From: Erigeron canadensis
Taxonomy: Eukaryota; Streptophyta; Magnoliopsida; Asterales; Asteraceae
Direction: 5' to 3'
DNA length: 64,000 nt
Assembly (NCBI RefSeq): GCF_010389155.1
Contig: NC_057768.1
Span: forward strand, 5,702,501 to 5,766,500
Part shown: positions 45,482-55,780 of the stretch, piece after piece
Layout: each line of letters starts with the position of its first letter
Numbering within the stretch: the first letter of the stretch is position 1
The notes under the pieces: generated by a model
Told to the model about the DNA's origin: nothing
The model's database searches: none
Seen by the model: only the letters and a program-made list of their open reading frames with translations
Translations under genes and position numbers: made by a program

Positions 45482-47754
45482 ATGGCTTCTCGTGAAGCAT
45501 TGGCATTGGGTTCCGATACAAGACCTCCAGTTCTCTACCATGGTTCTTATGGACTATGGAAGAAAAGATTCATGGACTATGTGGAATGTCAACCAAATGG
45601 TCACCTACTTAAAGATTCCATTCTTATTGGACTTGCAGTTCATCGTCATCCCACTACTGGTGCAATACTCACTCTTGATCTTTTGAATGCTGAACAAAAA
45701 GATCGAACAGCTGCAGATAACAGAGCTAGATCATGCTTATACAAAGCACTACCAGATGAAATCTATGGTTCTGTTGATTCTTATGATACAGCCAAGGAGA
45801 TATGGAATGAGGTGGTAAGACAAATGGAAGGATCTGACCTAACTTCAACAATTAGATTGACAATTGTGTTGACTGAGTTTGACAACTTCAGCAAATTGCC
45901 CAATGAATCTCTAGAGGCTGTCTACTGTAGATTTTGAAATGTTATAAATGAACTAAGGAAGAACAATGTCAAGAAATTAGAGATTGAGTTAAACATCAAA
46001 TTCATCAAAGCTCTTGGTCCTGAGGGGGAAGATTATGGAACTCAGATTAAGCACATCAAAATCTGGCCAAGTTCTCCATCCATAATCTTCATGAATCCTT
46101 CAAACTCAATGAACATCAAGTCCTAAACAAAGCTTCATCAAACATAATGCCAGAAGTATCTTCTGATCCTTTGGCATTAATTGTTGAAAAGAAGGTTTCT
46201 GAAGCTCTTAAAAGGCAAATGGTAGTTGTTTCTTCGTTTGATGAGGAGGGAGATAATATGTTGGCTCCAAGAGATGGTGTTTCTGACGAATTATATCAAG
46301 CTCTTGCTGTAGTTACCAACCCTCTTTTAGATTTTACCGCCTATTTCAACAAGTCGAAAATTGACAAATCGGAACTTCTTCTCGGGTTGAGATTTGAGAA
46401 TATCAAACCATTGCAAAAAGCCAAGGATGAAATTGAACCTCTGTATGATGAAAAATTTCTTCGCCTTGGTATGGTACAACAATTTATTCGTCCACTGGAT
46501 GACGAATTTGAGACTGATGATGTTGAGAAAATACCTCAAACTGAATTTTTGGTTAACTATGATGCTATAAATGCTTCCTGTAATTTTAAAGAATCTTCAA
46601 TTTTCAAATTAGAAAAAATAGCATCAAATTTTCAAAACCAAGAGTCAATTGGTAGTTCACCTAAACCTACTAAAATGTATGTTCCATCCACAATTTTGGA
46701 AAAACAAATAGAAGGTTTACAACAAAAGGTGAATTCTCAACAACGATTCATTGATCATCTCAAGTCTCAAAATCAAAGTTCAGAGAATGAATTAATTGAT
46801 GTAGACACCAAGAAAGTTTGTGTAAATGTTTCTACTCAAACTAATCTAAGTGCTGAAGTAGACCATTCCACTCAGACTACTTGTGTTTCATCTACTGATT
46901 CCTCCACCCAGACCTTGATTGATTCTCTTGAGTGTTCATGTCAAACTACTGCTACTATAGCTGATTATTATGTGCAAACTGATTTATCTAATGACGAACT
47001 TGCACATAGTTTAGTTTTGGTATGGTACTACTATAGGTTTTTCACTTGTGATTCTCTTGAAGAGTTAGTTGTTCACCCTAAGCTTAGTGCTAGTATAGGT
47101 GTTGATACTTCTACTCTAATTTCTTGTGAAACCAAAGATGTGTCAGTTCAAGTTGTTCTAATTCCTGAGACTACCCATAGTGTGAAGTTGGATACCAAGA
47201 TTCCTGATTTTTCAAAAATCTCTCCGGTTAAATCTTTCACAAAAGATGATTTTGATAAATTCATGGAGGGAGAATTTGCTTTTGATTCTGAAACTGAGAA
47301 AAAGATTGAATCTACCAAAATCAAAGTTGAATCAAAAGAGGAATCTCCAAAATTGTTTTCCAAAGATCCAACTTCATATTATTCAAAGAAACGAGTTATT
47401 CCAAAACTCGTTAAGACTGAACCAAAGACTGTCACAAAACCAAGAATCAATAAGTTAAACACTAAGTGTCCTACCTCGGAAAAGCATGTCAAAACCAAAC
47501 AAGTTGAGACCATTCCCAAAATCAAATACAACAAAGTGAAGCTTCTGGAAATCAATTCAAATGTTTCTTCATCTAACTCTCAATCTAGTTCATTACCTAA
47601 AGTGTCTAAATCTAGCTCAGTTTTGCTAACTAGGGATGCTTCAAATGGTGAAACTAGGTATAGGGATAGATATGGCTGGTTTTCTCATGATAAACCTAAG
47701 AAACAAGAAGTTTTCGTACCTCCAAAAGAGTCTAAAAAGATAAAAGTGCTTTAA
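45482..47754 (+). pseudogene. gag: Copia C gag and post-gag region (broken)
   Basis: It starts MASREALALGSDTRPP. The capsid-like part includes YGLWKKRFMDYVE, LLNAEQKDRTAADNRARS, ALPDEIYGSVDSYDTAKEIWNEVV and FSKLPNESLEAVYCRF, then TGA at about 45935 where relatives have Trp, and a frameshift near 46070. From about 46147 to 47754 a 535-codon open stretch follows: acidic/helical segments, five TQT-type motifs (46831-46980), Ser-rich and Lys-rich linkers (SYYSKKRVIPKLVKTEP). No CCHC zinc knuckle is visible, probably deleted near 46290. A continuation (47755-48231) carries a very basic KKKKRRRRKAVSKKKH segment in shifted frame and ends KWVPKLG just before the protease. Confidence 0.75.
46831..46980 (+). 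other. Regular array of five TQT-type motifs in the copia C Gag extension
   Basis: STQT, STQT, STQT, SCQT and YVQT start at 46831, 46867, 46903, 46936 and 46969, i.e. 12, 12, 11 and 11 residues apart. In other proteins, TQT motifs spaced about this far apart in disordered chains are binding sites for LC8-type dynein light chains, which plants also have. This is a motif observation; binding is inference. Confidence 0.6.
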
Positions 47755-48241
47755 AACTCTCGTTCTAATCTTCTTAGTGTCAATTCAACAGGTGGAAAGA
47801 GCTTAATTAGTGAGACTAAATGGGTAGCTAAGTCATTAGTACCTAAGTTCACTAATGTTGATAAAAAGAAGAAAAGGCGAAGGAGAAAAGCTGTTAGTAA
47901 GAAGAAGCATGTTTCTGTTGAATTAAACAATTTATCTTTTAAGTCCTCTGTGTTAAACAATGTTAATGGTGCCAAGGCTAGGCCTTGTGATGTTGTAAAC
48001 AATGTTAATTCTTGTTCTCATATGCATGGTTTGAATGCTGGTAGTCATGTTACTTTTGATTCATGTGTTAATGTTCGTTTGTTTAATCCAAATGTGATTG
48101 TTGATAATGTGCTTTTTAATGCCTATGTTGATTCTAAAGCATGTTTGTATGCGTATCCTAAGTTATATACCCTGCCTGTTTTAACTAACCACAAAGGACC
48201 CGTCTTCAAGTGGGTACCTAAACTCGGTTAATTCTATTTGA
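47755..48241 (+). other. Linker between gag extension and protease in copia C
   Basis: Read with a frame change this is still protein-like: GGKSLISETKWVAKSLVPKF, the basic KKKKRRRRK run, an Asn/Val-rich segment and KWVPKLG, then TAA at about 48229. The protease frame starts just afterwards (EITICVWILDSG). It is probably once-continuous polyprotein. Confidence 0.55.
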
Positions 48242-49988
48242 TTGCAGGAAATAACCATCTGTGTTTGGATACTCGATTCCGGGTGTTCAAAACACATGAC
48301 TGGCAATAAAGCATTGCTCAAGAACTTTAACGAACGATTCATGGGAACTGTTCGATTTGGTAACAACAATTTCGCTCCTATCTTAGGCTATGGTGATATT
48401 GAACGCAATGGAATTGTCATTAAGAAAGTTCACTATGTTGAAGGATTAAGTCATAACTTGTTCGGTGTTGGACAATTCTGTGACAACAATCTTTAAGTTC
48501 TTTTTCGACAATCTCTTTGCAAAGTTCAAACTCTAGATGGAGTTGACATTTTGTGTGGCGACCGCGATGATAACCTTTTTACCGTTAATCTCGATGATAA
48601 CCAACCAACCGATAATATTTGTCTCATTTCGAAAGCTACATCAAAGAATTCTTGGTTGTGGCATAGAAGGCTTTCTCACCTAAATTTTCCTACCATCAAT
48701 ACTTTGGTCAACAAGCATCTTGTTGAAGGCTTGCCAGACTATAAGTATGAAAGTGAGCATGTGTGTCCTTCTTGTGCTGTTGGGAAGATTAAACGAGCTT
48801 CTCATAAACCTAAGAAATCTCCTAATTCATTAGCACCTCTTCATTTGCTTCACATGGATCTTTGTGGGCCGATGAAAGTACAAAGCCTAAATGGGAAGAG
48901 ATACATCTTGGTTATTGTTGATGATTATTCAAGATATACTTGGGTCAAGTTTCTTGCCTCCAAAGATGAAACAACTCAAATTCTGATTGATTTCATCACC
49001 AGTTCGTTACATTCGTTCGGATAACGGAACTGAGTTAAAAAATGCCGTGTTTGATGAATTTTGTAAATCCAAAGGCATTACACACCAATTCTCTACGGTT
49101 CGTACCCCACAACAAAATGGTGTCGTTGAAAGGAGAAATCGAACGCTTGTGGAAGCTGCAAGAACCATGCTTGCTTATTTTAAATTGCCTTCCAACATGT
49201 GGGCTGAAGCTGTTGACAGTGCTTGTCACACTCAAAATCGGTCCATTGTTAATCAGCGTTTTGAGAAGATTCCTTATGAGGTTGTTAACAAACGGAAACC
49301 TAACATCAACTATTTTCATATCTTTGGGTGTGTTTGTTATACTCTGAATGATCGGGAAAATCTTGGAAAGTTCGAGAAGAAAGGTGATGAAGGTTACTTT
49401 GTTGGTTATTCCAAGACATCGATTGCCTACCGAATCTACAATCGCAGAACAAATACGATTCAAGAAACAATGAATGTTTGGTTTGATGAGATGTCGGCCA
49501 TGATCTTTGAGCAAGAAAGTTTGCTACCAACAAGTAATGATCCAAGTGATTCAAGTACTTCATCAAGGACTTCTACTTTGGCATCTAAATTCAAGAAGTT
49601 TCTAGCTCTAACAAGTGATGAGTTACATATTCTTTCTGAAGAATTCTACAATTCTAAACCGATTCATGATGAAGAACCACAAGTCATCATTGAACCAGTT
49701 TCGAACCATGATCCAGTTCCTGACAACCATCATGAATCATCATCAAGTACTTCTGAGCAAAATGCTACTTCTTCAAGTAGTAGTTCTTCATCCTCTTCTA
49801 ATGATTCTTCTTCTCAATCCTCTCCTGATAATTCTTCTCCAGTGAATGTTCAAGAACAACCTACCCAATATACCCAGACTACCAATCCGATAAACACTCC
49901 AAATGTATATGTGCCTCTTGATTTCGATCATCCATCTTACGAGGAACATGTTCTACCAAGCTATGATTCCATCTCTCAGCCGGAGTAA
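48242..49988 (+). pseudogene. pol: Copia C pol, protease and integrase part
   Basis: Protease WILDSGCSKHMTGN has an intact DSG triad. TAA is at about 48494, then a frameshifted short stretch. The pre-integrase zinc region WLWHRRLSHLNF...CPSCAVGK follows, then the integrase core LLHMDLCGPMKVQ and VIVDDYSRYTW. Near 48990 a deletion/frameshift removes part of the core before RYIRSDNGTELKN, then TPQQNGVVERRNRTLVEAART, FHIFGCVCY and GYFVGYS. The tail is Ser-rich and low-complexity (poly-Ser at about 49770-49800), ending at 49986. Stops and shifts make it non-functional. Confidence 0.9.
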
Positions 49989-51520
49989 CTACTCGTACTT
50001 CAGTGAATGAGTGTCTTGTTGCATTTTCTCTTAGCAACATTGAACCCAAAACTGAACAACAGAAGCTCTTCGAGATCCAGAATGGGTTAAGGCTATGCAA
50101 GACGAACTCGCTCAGTTTGAAAGACTGAAAGTATGGAGATTAGTTCCAAATCCAAGAAAAGATGAACCTATTGGCACAAAGTGGATTTTCAAGAACAAGA
50201 AGGATGAGAATGGAGTGGTAGTAAGGAACAAGGCTCGATTAGTTGCAAAGGGTTATTGCCAACAACCTGGTGTTGACTTCGACGAAACTTTTGCTCCAGT
50301 TGCTAGAATGGAAGCCATTCGGATTTTCTTAGCTTATGCCGCATTCAGAAACTTCACCGTGTTTCAAATGGATGTGAAGACAGCTTTCTTGAATGGTGAT
50401 CTCAAAGAAGAAGTTTACGTTGAACAACCAGAAGGTTTTGTTGATCCCAAAAGGCCAAACCATGTCTACAGGTTAGACAAGGCTCTCTACGGTCTTAAGC
50501 AAGCACCCCGAGCATGGTATGATTCCTTATCTACTTTCTTGATTAGAGGTGACTTTACCAAAGGCACAATTGACCCTACCCTGTTCATTCGAAAACAAGG
50601 TAAGCATGTTCTTCTTGTCCAAATATATGTTGATGACATTATCTTTGGGTCAACCAGTCAAACATTTTGCCAAAACTTTTCATCTCTAATGGTTAATCAT
50701 TTTGAAATGAGCATGATTGGGGAAATGAACTACTTTTTTGGGTCTTCAAATCAAACAACTCCCAAATGGTATTTTCATATCACAAGGTAAGTATATTCAT
50801 GACATGTTGAAAAAGTTTGATATGACTACTTGTTCTTCAATTTCAACTCCAATGGCTGCTCGTACAAGTATTAATGCTGATAAAAATGGGAAACCATTTG
50901 ACCAAAAGAGATATAAAAGTATGATTGGTTCATTGTTGTATCTTATAGCATCTCGCCCAGATATAATGTTTGCAACATGTATGTGTGCTAGGTATCAAGC
51001 TGCTACTACTGATTTACATTATCAAGCTGTAAAACGAATCTTTCATTATCTGAAGGGTACACCCAATTTAGGTCTCTGGTATCCAAGGGATACTGGATTC
51101 AATTTAACTGCCTATTCAGATGCAGATCATGCAGGTTGTAAGCTTGATCGCAAGAGCACTTCCGGTACTTTACAATTTTTGGGTGATAAAATTGTGAGTT
51201 GGTCTTCCAAGAAACAAACTGTGTGTCACTATCAACAGCCAAAGCTGAATATGTGGCTGCGGCTAGTTGTTGTGCTCAAGTGTTATGGATGAAGACTCAG
51301 CTTACTGATTATGGTCTGAAATATGATCATATTCCCATCTATTGTGACTCTCAAAGTGCCATTGCTATTGCAGTCAACTCAGTAAACCACTCTCGATCAA
51401 AGCATATAGATGTGAGATATCATTTTCTCAAAGATCATATTGAGAAAGGTGACATCGAACTCTACTTTGTGGGAACTGACTATCAGCTTGCAGATTTGTT
51501 CACTAAACCACTGGATGAAT
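49989..51520 (+). pseudogene. pol: Copia C pol, reverse transcriptase and RNase H part
   Basis: After a damaged linker (about 49989-50090; CLVAFSL-type remnants) RT reads [57 protein letters not shown] and active site YVDD (50626-50637), then [14 protein letters not shown] with a frameshift at about 50740. It continues [37 protein letters not shown] and RNase H AYSDADHAGCKLDRKSTSG, a second frameshift near 51220, STAKAEYVAAASCC, DSQSAIAIA, KHIDVRYHFLKDHI and LADLFTKPLDE. The normal last about 15 codons are missing because of the junction with the Athila-like element. Confidence 0.9.
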
Positions 51521-53690
51521 GAGAAGGATTACGCAGCTTGCAGATTTGCTCATACGGCAAGAACAGCTAATGGAAGGAATTGTGAACTTCAATCAGAAGG
51601 ATTACGCAGAATGGAAGAAAGCATGGGAAGAATGCATGAAACTACATTGGAAATTCCTTAACTCGATGAATGAAATTGTGAATTATATCAGAGAAGTGTC
51701 GGCCGAGGAAGCATGCCATGAGAAGGTTACATATGATCTCTGCGTCACGAAAGCGGAAGACGTTCAGAGTTTGTTGCAGGAAAAAGTAGACACAATATGG
51801 AAGAGAATCGAAGAAAAGTTGAAAGAGTTAGTAGGAGAATTGACAAATATGAAGATAAATGGAGAGGATAAATCTAAGTGGAAACTAAAGGAGACCGAGT
51901 TATATTCTACCCTCAATCACGTCAAGTGGACGATGGAAAACTTTAGGAGACTTAAGGAGGGAGTTAACGAGGTTAGGAAATCGCTTAATGAAGTTATCAC
52001 ACCGAACCAACGTCGTTGGAGATCGACTAGCACCCTTGATGACTTTCCAGAAGGGGCCCAGTGCCGCTGGACTCCCGCCAGCGCCGCTGGAAGGACACCT
52101 GGACATCACCAGCGCCGCTGGGACTGGGCAGCGAGAAATTTTGAAGCCGGTCTTGATCGGAACGAGAGGAAAAACAATTGCCTTTGCGAAACCGGAACCT
52201 AACACGGAATGGAACGATTATAGTCAAGAGCTGCTAGGAAAATTGATGATCAAATGTCAAATAAATGAAGCTGGAACTGTATTGGCACTACTCGATTCAG
52301 CATCAAACGTAAATATTAGGCCAAGAGTTTTACATGAATTCCTAAACCTAAAAGGAGGAAATGAAAAAGGCATGAAATTGGAAAGCATTAGTGATGTCTC
52401 ACTATGTAGAGGAATAGAACAAGAAGGAGTTAGAGTTATGATAGAGGGAGTACAATTTGAAGTTACATTCATAGTCCTAGATCTTCCTCACCATCACGGA
52501 CTCAGCTTGATTTTAGGAAGGCCATTCTTACGCTCAGCAAAGGCAACCATGGACTTTGACAGAGATGAAATCATTCTAAGAAAAGGTACGGAGAGCATTT
52601 TGTTGAAAGGAGAAATAAAAGGAGAAGATTCAGAAGCAAAATGCTACTGTATTGAGCTTAAAGAAGAAGACTTGGAAGAATTTCTAACAAAGGACGTCCG
52701 GACACCGAATATTGAAGAGGAGGATATGTTACCATCGTCAGAAGAAGAAGAAGAGTTTATCGATTCGACTTTAGACTCTTCCATTGTTTATTTGTTCAAG
52801 CAAGAGGAAGATGAAACCCTGGAAGACGCATGGCAACGTATGATTAGATTAGTAATAAGGTTCCCTCCTAACAGATTTTGGAATGATGACGTAGTTGACT
52901 GCTTTTACTATGGAGTGGGAGAAATGGAACAATACCTCTTAGATGAGGCAGAAGGAGGAGATTTTCTTATTATGTCAGCGGAGGAGCAATTAGATATCCT
53001 AAACGAAGAAAAGTATAGGAGGGTGAGTTTAGAGGAAAAGGAAGAAGTCGTTAAAGAACTCCAACCAGTGTTTGCCGTGAAGAAATTCGAACAGAGAAAA
53101 GAAGAAAGAATGGGCAAAGCATGGAAAAGGATGGCAGCACTCGTAGACATGTGTCCGCCCGGTGCAATTGATGACGTTGCTAAAGTAGAAGCTTTTTATC
53201 TCGGTCTATTCGTAGAAGAAAAAGAAGAATTGGAAAGAGCTCGAATAAATGTGTACGACTCATCTCTAGAAGAATTCATAGCAGCAATAGAAAAGCTAAC
53301 ATTCACGGAAGAAGCCGAATTATACAAGAAAGCAAAGTCGGAAGCTGAAACGAAGCAACCAGTGCCGCTGGGTATGAAGACCAGCGCCGCTGGACACCCA
53401 CCTGGAGATCACCAGTGCCGCTGGGACACCACCAGCGCCGCTCAAACCCTACCAGCGCCTTTGGCACCAACTGCAATCTTGAATTTTGCGATCCTAACCC
53501 AATGTTAAATCAAATCGACCCTGGAGTTCAAAAGCAGATCGATGTGGAGATCAATGAAGCTACGGAAGCAAGGAGGAACTCAGAAAGCTTGGAGGAGAAG
53601 AAAGGAGTCAACGTCAAAGAAGTTATAAGTCACTTCGAACAAACGCCAACGGGTGCCGGCCCTAGGCCTAACCCGTACTCCTCAACCTAG
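51520..53690 (+). pseudogene. Athila-derivative ORF: coiled coil, retropepsin-like domain, then two gag-like modules
   Basis: Order by position: helical, Lys/Glu-rich coiled coil (51600-51990); a Pro/Ala-rich patch encoded by GCGCCGCTGG repeats with a frameshift near 52000-52140; retropepsin-like domain (TVLALLDSASNVNIRP at about 52280, LILGRPFLRSAKATMDF at about 52510) with DSA in place of D-T/S/L-G; acidic stretch; gag-like module 1 (DETLEDAWQRM, then FYYGV, then DEAEGGDF, 52810-53000); gag-like module 2 (GKAWKRMAALVDMCPP...FYLGLF, 53110-53310). Another GCGCCGCTGG patch with a frameshift near 53470 precedes the end YSST-stop. In ordinary Athila elements one gag precedes protease. The enzymatic role is doubtful; a structural role is possible. 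Confidence 0.65.
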
Positions 53691-55780
53691 TTCCAAAACC
53701 GAGTCCGATTGAAGACTAGTAAACTTAGCGCTTCTTGGGAGGCAACCCAAGCAGTAATTTTTTATTTTTATTTTTCATTTTTAGGAATTGTGACTAATTG
53801 CAACTAAGTGATTTTTTTAAACTTTATCGTTTGTGATATGATATGAAAATGTTGAAAGTATCACAGATGCAAGCTTTCAAGGATCGAAGGAACAAGTAAC
53901 TTATTGCAATCGTGTTTTATGTTTTTATTTTTCATTTTGTTTTAGCTCGTATTTTCCATTTTTGATAAATTGATCGAAGTGTGCAGAAGTATTTTGCTTT
54001 GTAGTCTAAAGGAAACCATGCACTTGGCCAAAAGCTAAGTGTGGGGGAGTTCGTGCATCAAATCGCTGAAGAAATTAGATTGCGGAACAAGTATAGGAGC
54101 CACGAGCGCCGCTAGTCAGACAACCAACGCTGCTGGAACTGCATTTGGGCAGACCAGCGCCGCTGGCCACACCACCAGCACCGCTGGACCTGCACCTGTG
54201 CAGATCCAGCGCCGCTACCCACTTCACCAGCACCGCTGGCACTACTACCAGAACCATTTTCCGCCAATCAGCATCGTTTACAACTCTGTTTTGCGCACCA
54301 GATCACCAAAAATACAAAAAAAAATCAGAAAAACCCAAAAATCCAAAAAAAATAAAAAAATCAGAAAATACCAAAAAGAAAAGAAGATGGAGAAGCAACC
54401 ATGGATCGCCATCAAATGGAGACGATTGAAGTTATCAAGAAGCTCATCATGTTCAACTCTCTCCATACAAATGCCATCTTCAACAAATTATCATGGAATT
54501 TTAGACCCGGGAAGTTTCGTTAATCCTTTTACTTTAAATTTTACGTATTTTTCCTATTACCCTTTGTATTATATGACTAGTACAACGAGGGCGTTGTACA
54601 ATTTAAGTGTGGGGGATGAAATAGGAAAAATCCTTGGTCAAATTGTTTGATTTTAAACGAGTTTTCTACTACTTATTTCATGCAAATTTCAAGTTTTAAG
54701 TGTCTGAAAACTATTTTGAGATTATAAGATTTGCAGGTAGACAAAAGATGACGATAATTAAGCAACATTAGCTTGGTAAGATGAACGGTTCGTTAGAATT
54801 GTTAGCTTAACTACAGACTTGTGGCTGTTCATGCTTCCAACTGAATTAGAGCTTAGACTGAAACTGTATGCGATTATGTTTGCCATAACACATTTAACTG
54901 GACTTTAATATACCTAGCAATTTAGAGCTTTCTAGTCATTAGCATAGGTGTATAAATTGGACTTAATTTACGTGCTTGTGTAGGAACTCATTTAGATGTA
55001 TGGTTTACCTTAAATCTTAAACTATTTAATGTGAACTAGTTGCATGCGGAGTAGGATTATGAGTCATCTGGGATCTCTGATAATGTCTATTGCATGAATA
55101 ATGTAGTAAATCCAAAAGAAAAGGCAATCAGTAGATTAAATAAAAGTTCAAAGAACTATTAATGGGTAAAATCAATAAAAATGCATCAAGTTATGTCGCT
55201 TTGCGCGTGAGGAACCACCGACCTGTCACCGCTGTCTTGATGTAGAACTTTTAGTTGAGTTATGTCGCTTTGCGAGTGAGGAATCACCGACCTGTCACCG
55301 CTGTCTCAACTATTAAAGATGATAATATTGTATGACTGCTTTTGTATCTAGCTAGCAAACATGACTGTAGTGTAGGAGTATATCTAAGTAGTGACTCACG
55401 AGTACACACACTTTTGAAATATAAATGCCTTGCTAGTAGCTAGTAGTTCTGACTGCTAAACAAACTTGAATTAAGTGCTTAACTAGTCTGCAAAAGGTAG
55501 TAAGATTGAGCTGTGAGACATGTGGAAGTATAGAACTGTTTTAGAGGTATTAACACAAATAAAAAGTTAGCTTTTAGTTTTGATTGACTGATTATCTAGC
55601 CTCTAGCTATAGCTTACTGATTTTGTCTAAAGCTTTCTCAAATCATTTTGCATGACTATCCTTTGAATGAATTCGATATAGTAGATCACTTTTACACTTA
55701 AAATGTCCACTCATCAATTGATTTATTTTACTGGGACAATTTTGCTTGAGGACAAGCAAAAGCTTACGTGTGGGGGCATA
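53691..55780 (+). other. Athila-like 3' non-coding region and PPT
   Basis: No gene is supported. It holds stem CTTGGGAGGCAACCCAAG (53734-53751); TAAGTGTGGGGGA purine-rich tract near 54032, like the PPT; a GCGCCGCTGG cluster (54100-54245); an A-rich stretch (54308-54380); another GTGTGGGGGATG at 54608; 48-bp direct repeats (55190-55306); GAGGACAAGCAAAAGC and the PPT (55766-55780). Three GTGTGGGGG tracts in one element is unusual and could mark duplicated 3' ends. Confidence 0.6.
55190..55306. repeat. Two 48-bp direct repeats 69 bp apart
   Basis: Units 55190-55237 and 55259-55306 begin GTTATGTCGCTTTGCG and end CACCGCTGTCT, with two mismatches. They lie in the Athila-like 3' non-coding region. 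Confidence 0.9.

Larger units (their letters stand above)
43875..51520 (+). mobile_element. Copia element C (plus strand), 3' end lost
   Basis: It has a short 320-bp 5' LTR, PBS, a leader of about 1.27 kb with a hairpin array, an extended gag region and a copia-type pol ending at LADLFTKPLDE. PPT and 3' LTR are missing: the sequence passes through a patchwork junction (51484-51610) into an Athila-like element. It is inserted in the eORF promoter region of A'. Candidate target repeat CTATT (43870-43874) has no partner. Confidence 0.9.

Noticed and set aside
20822..48260. Apparent conserved 3' splice site (TGCAG|G) just before the protease WYLDSG motif in copia A, B and C, with gag and protease in different frames.
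   Set aside because: In A, the protease frame can be read upstream through the supposed intron as protein-like sequence (KWTKLKPSVLSLQ). The candidate donor at 20822 gives the wrong phase and a 49-nt intron, too short for a plant. The CAG is more simply a conserved Gln codon, and the frame change a mutation.
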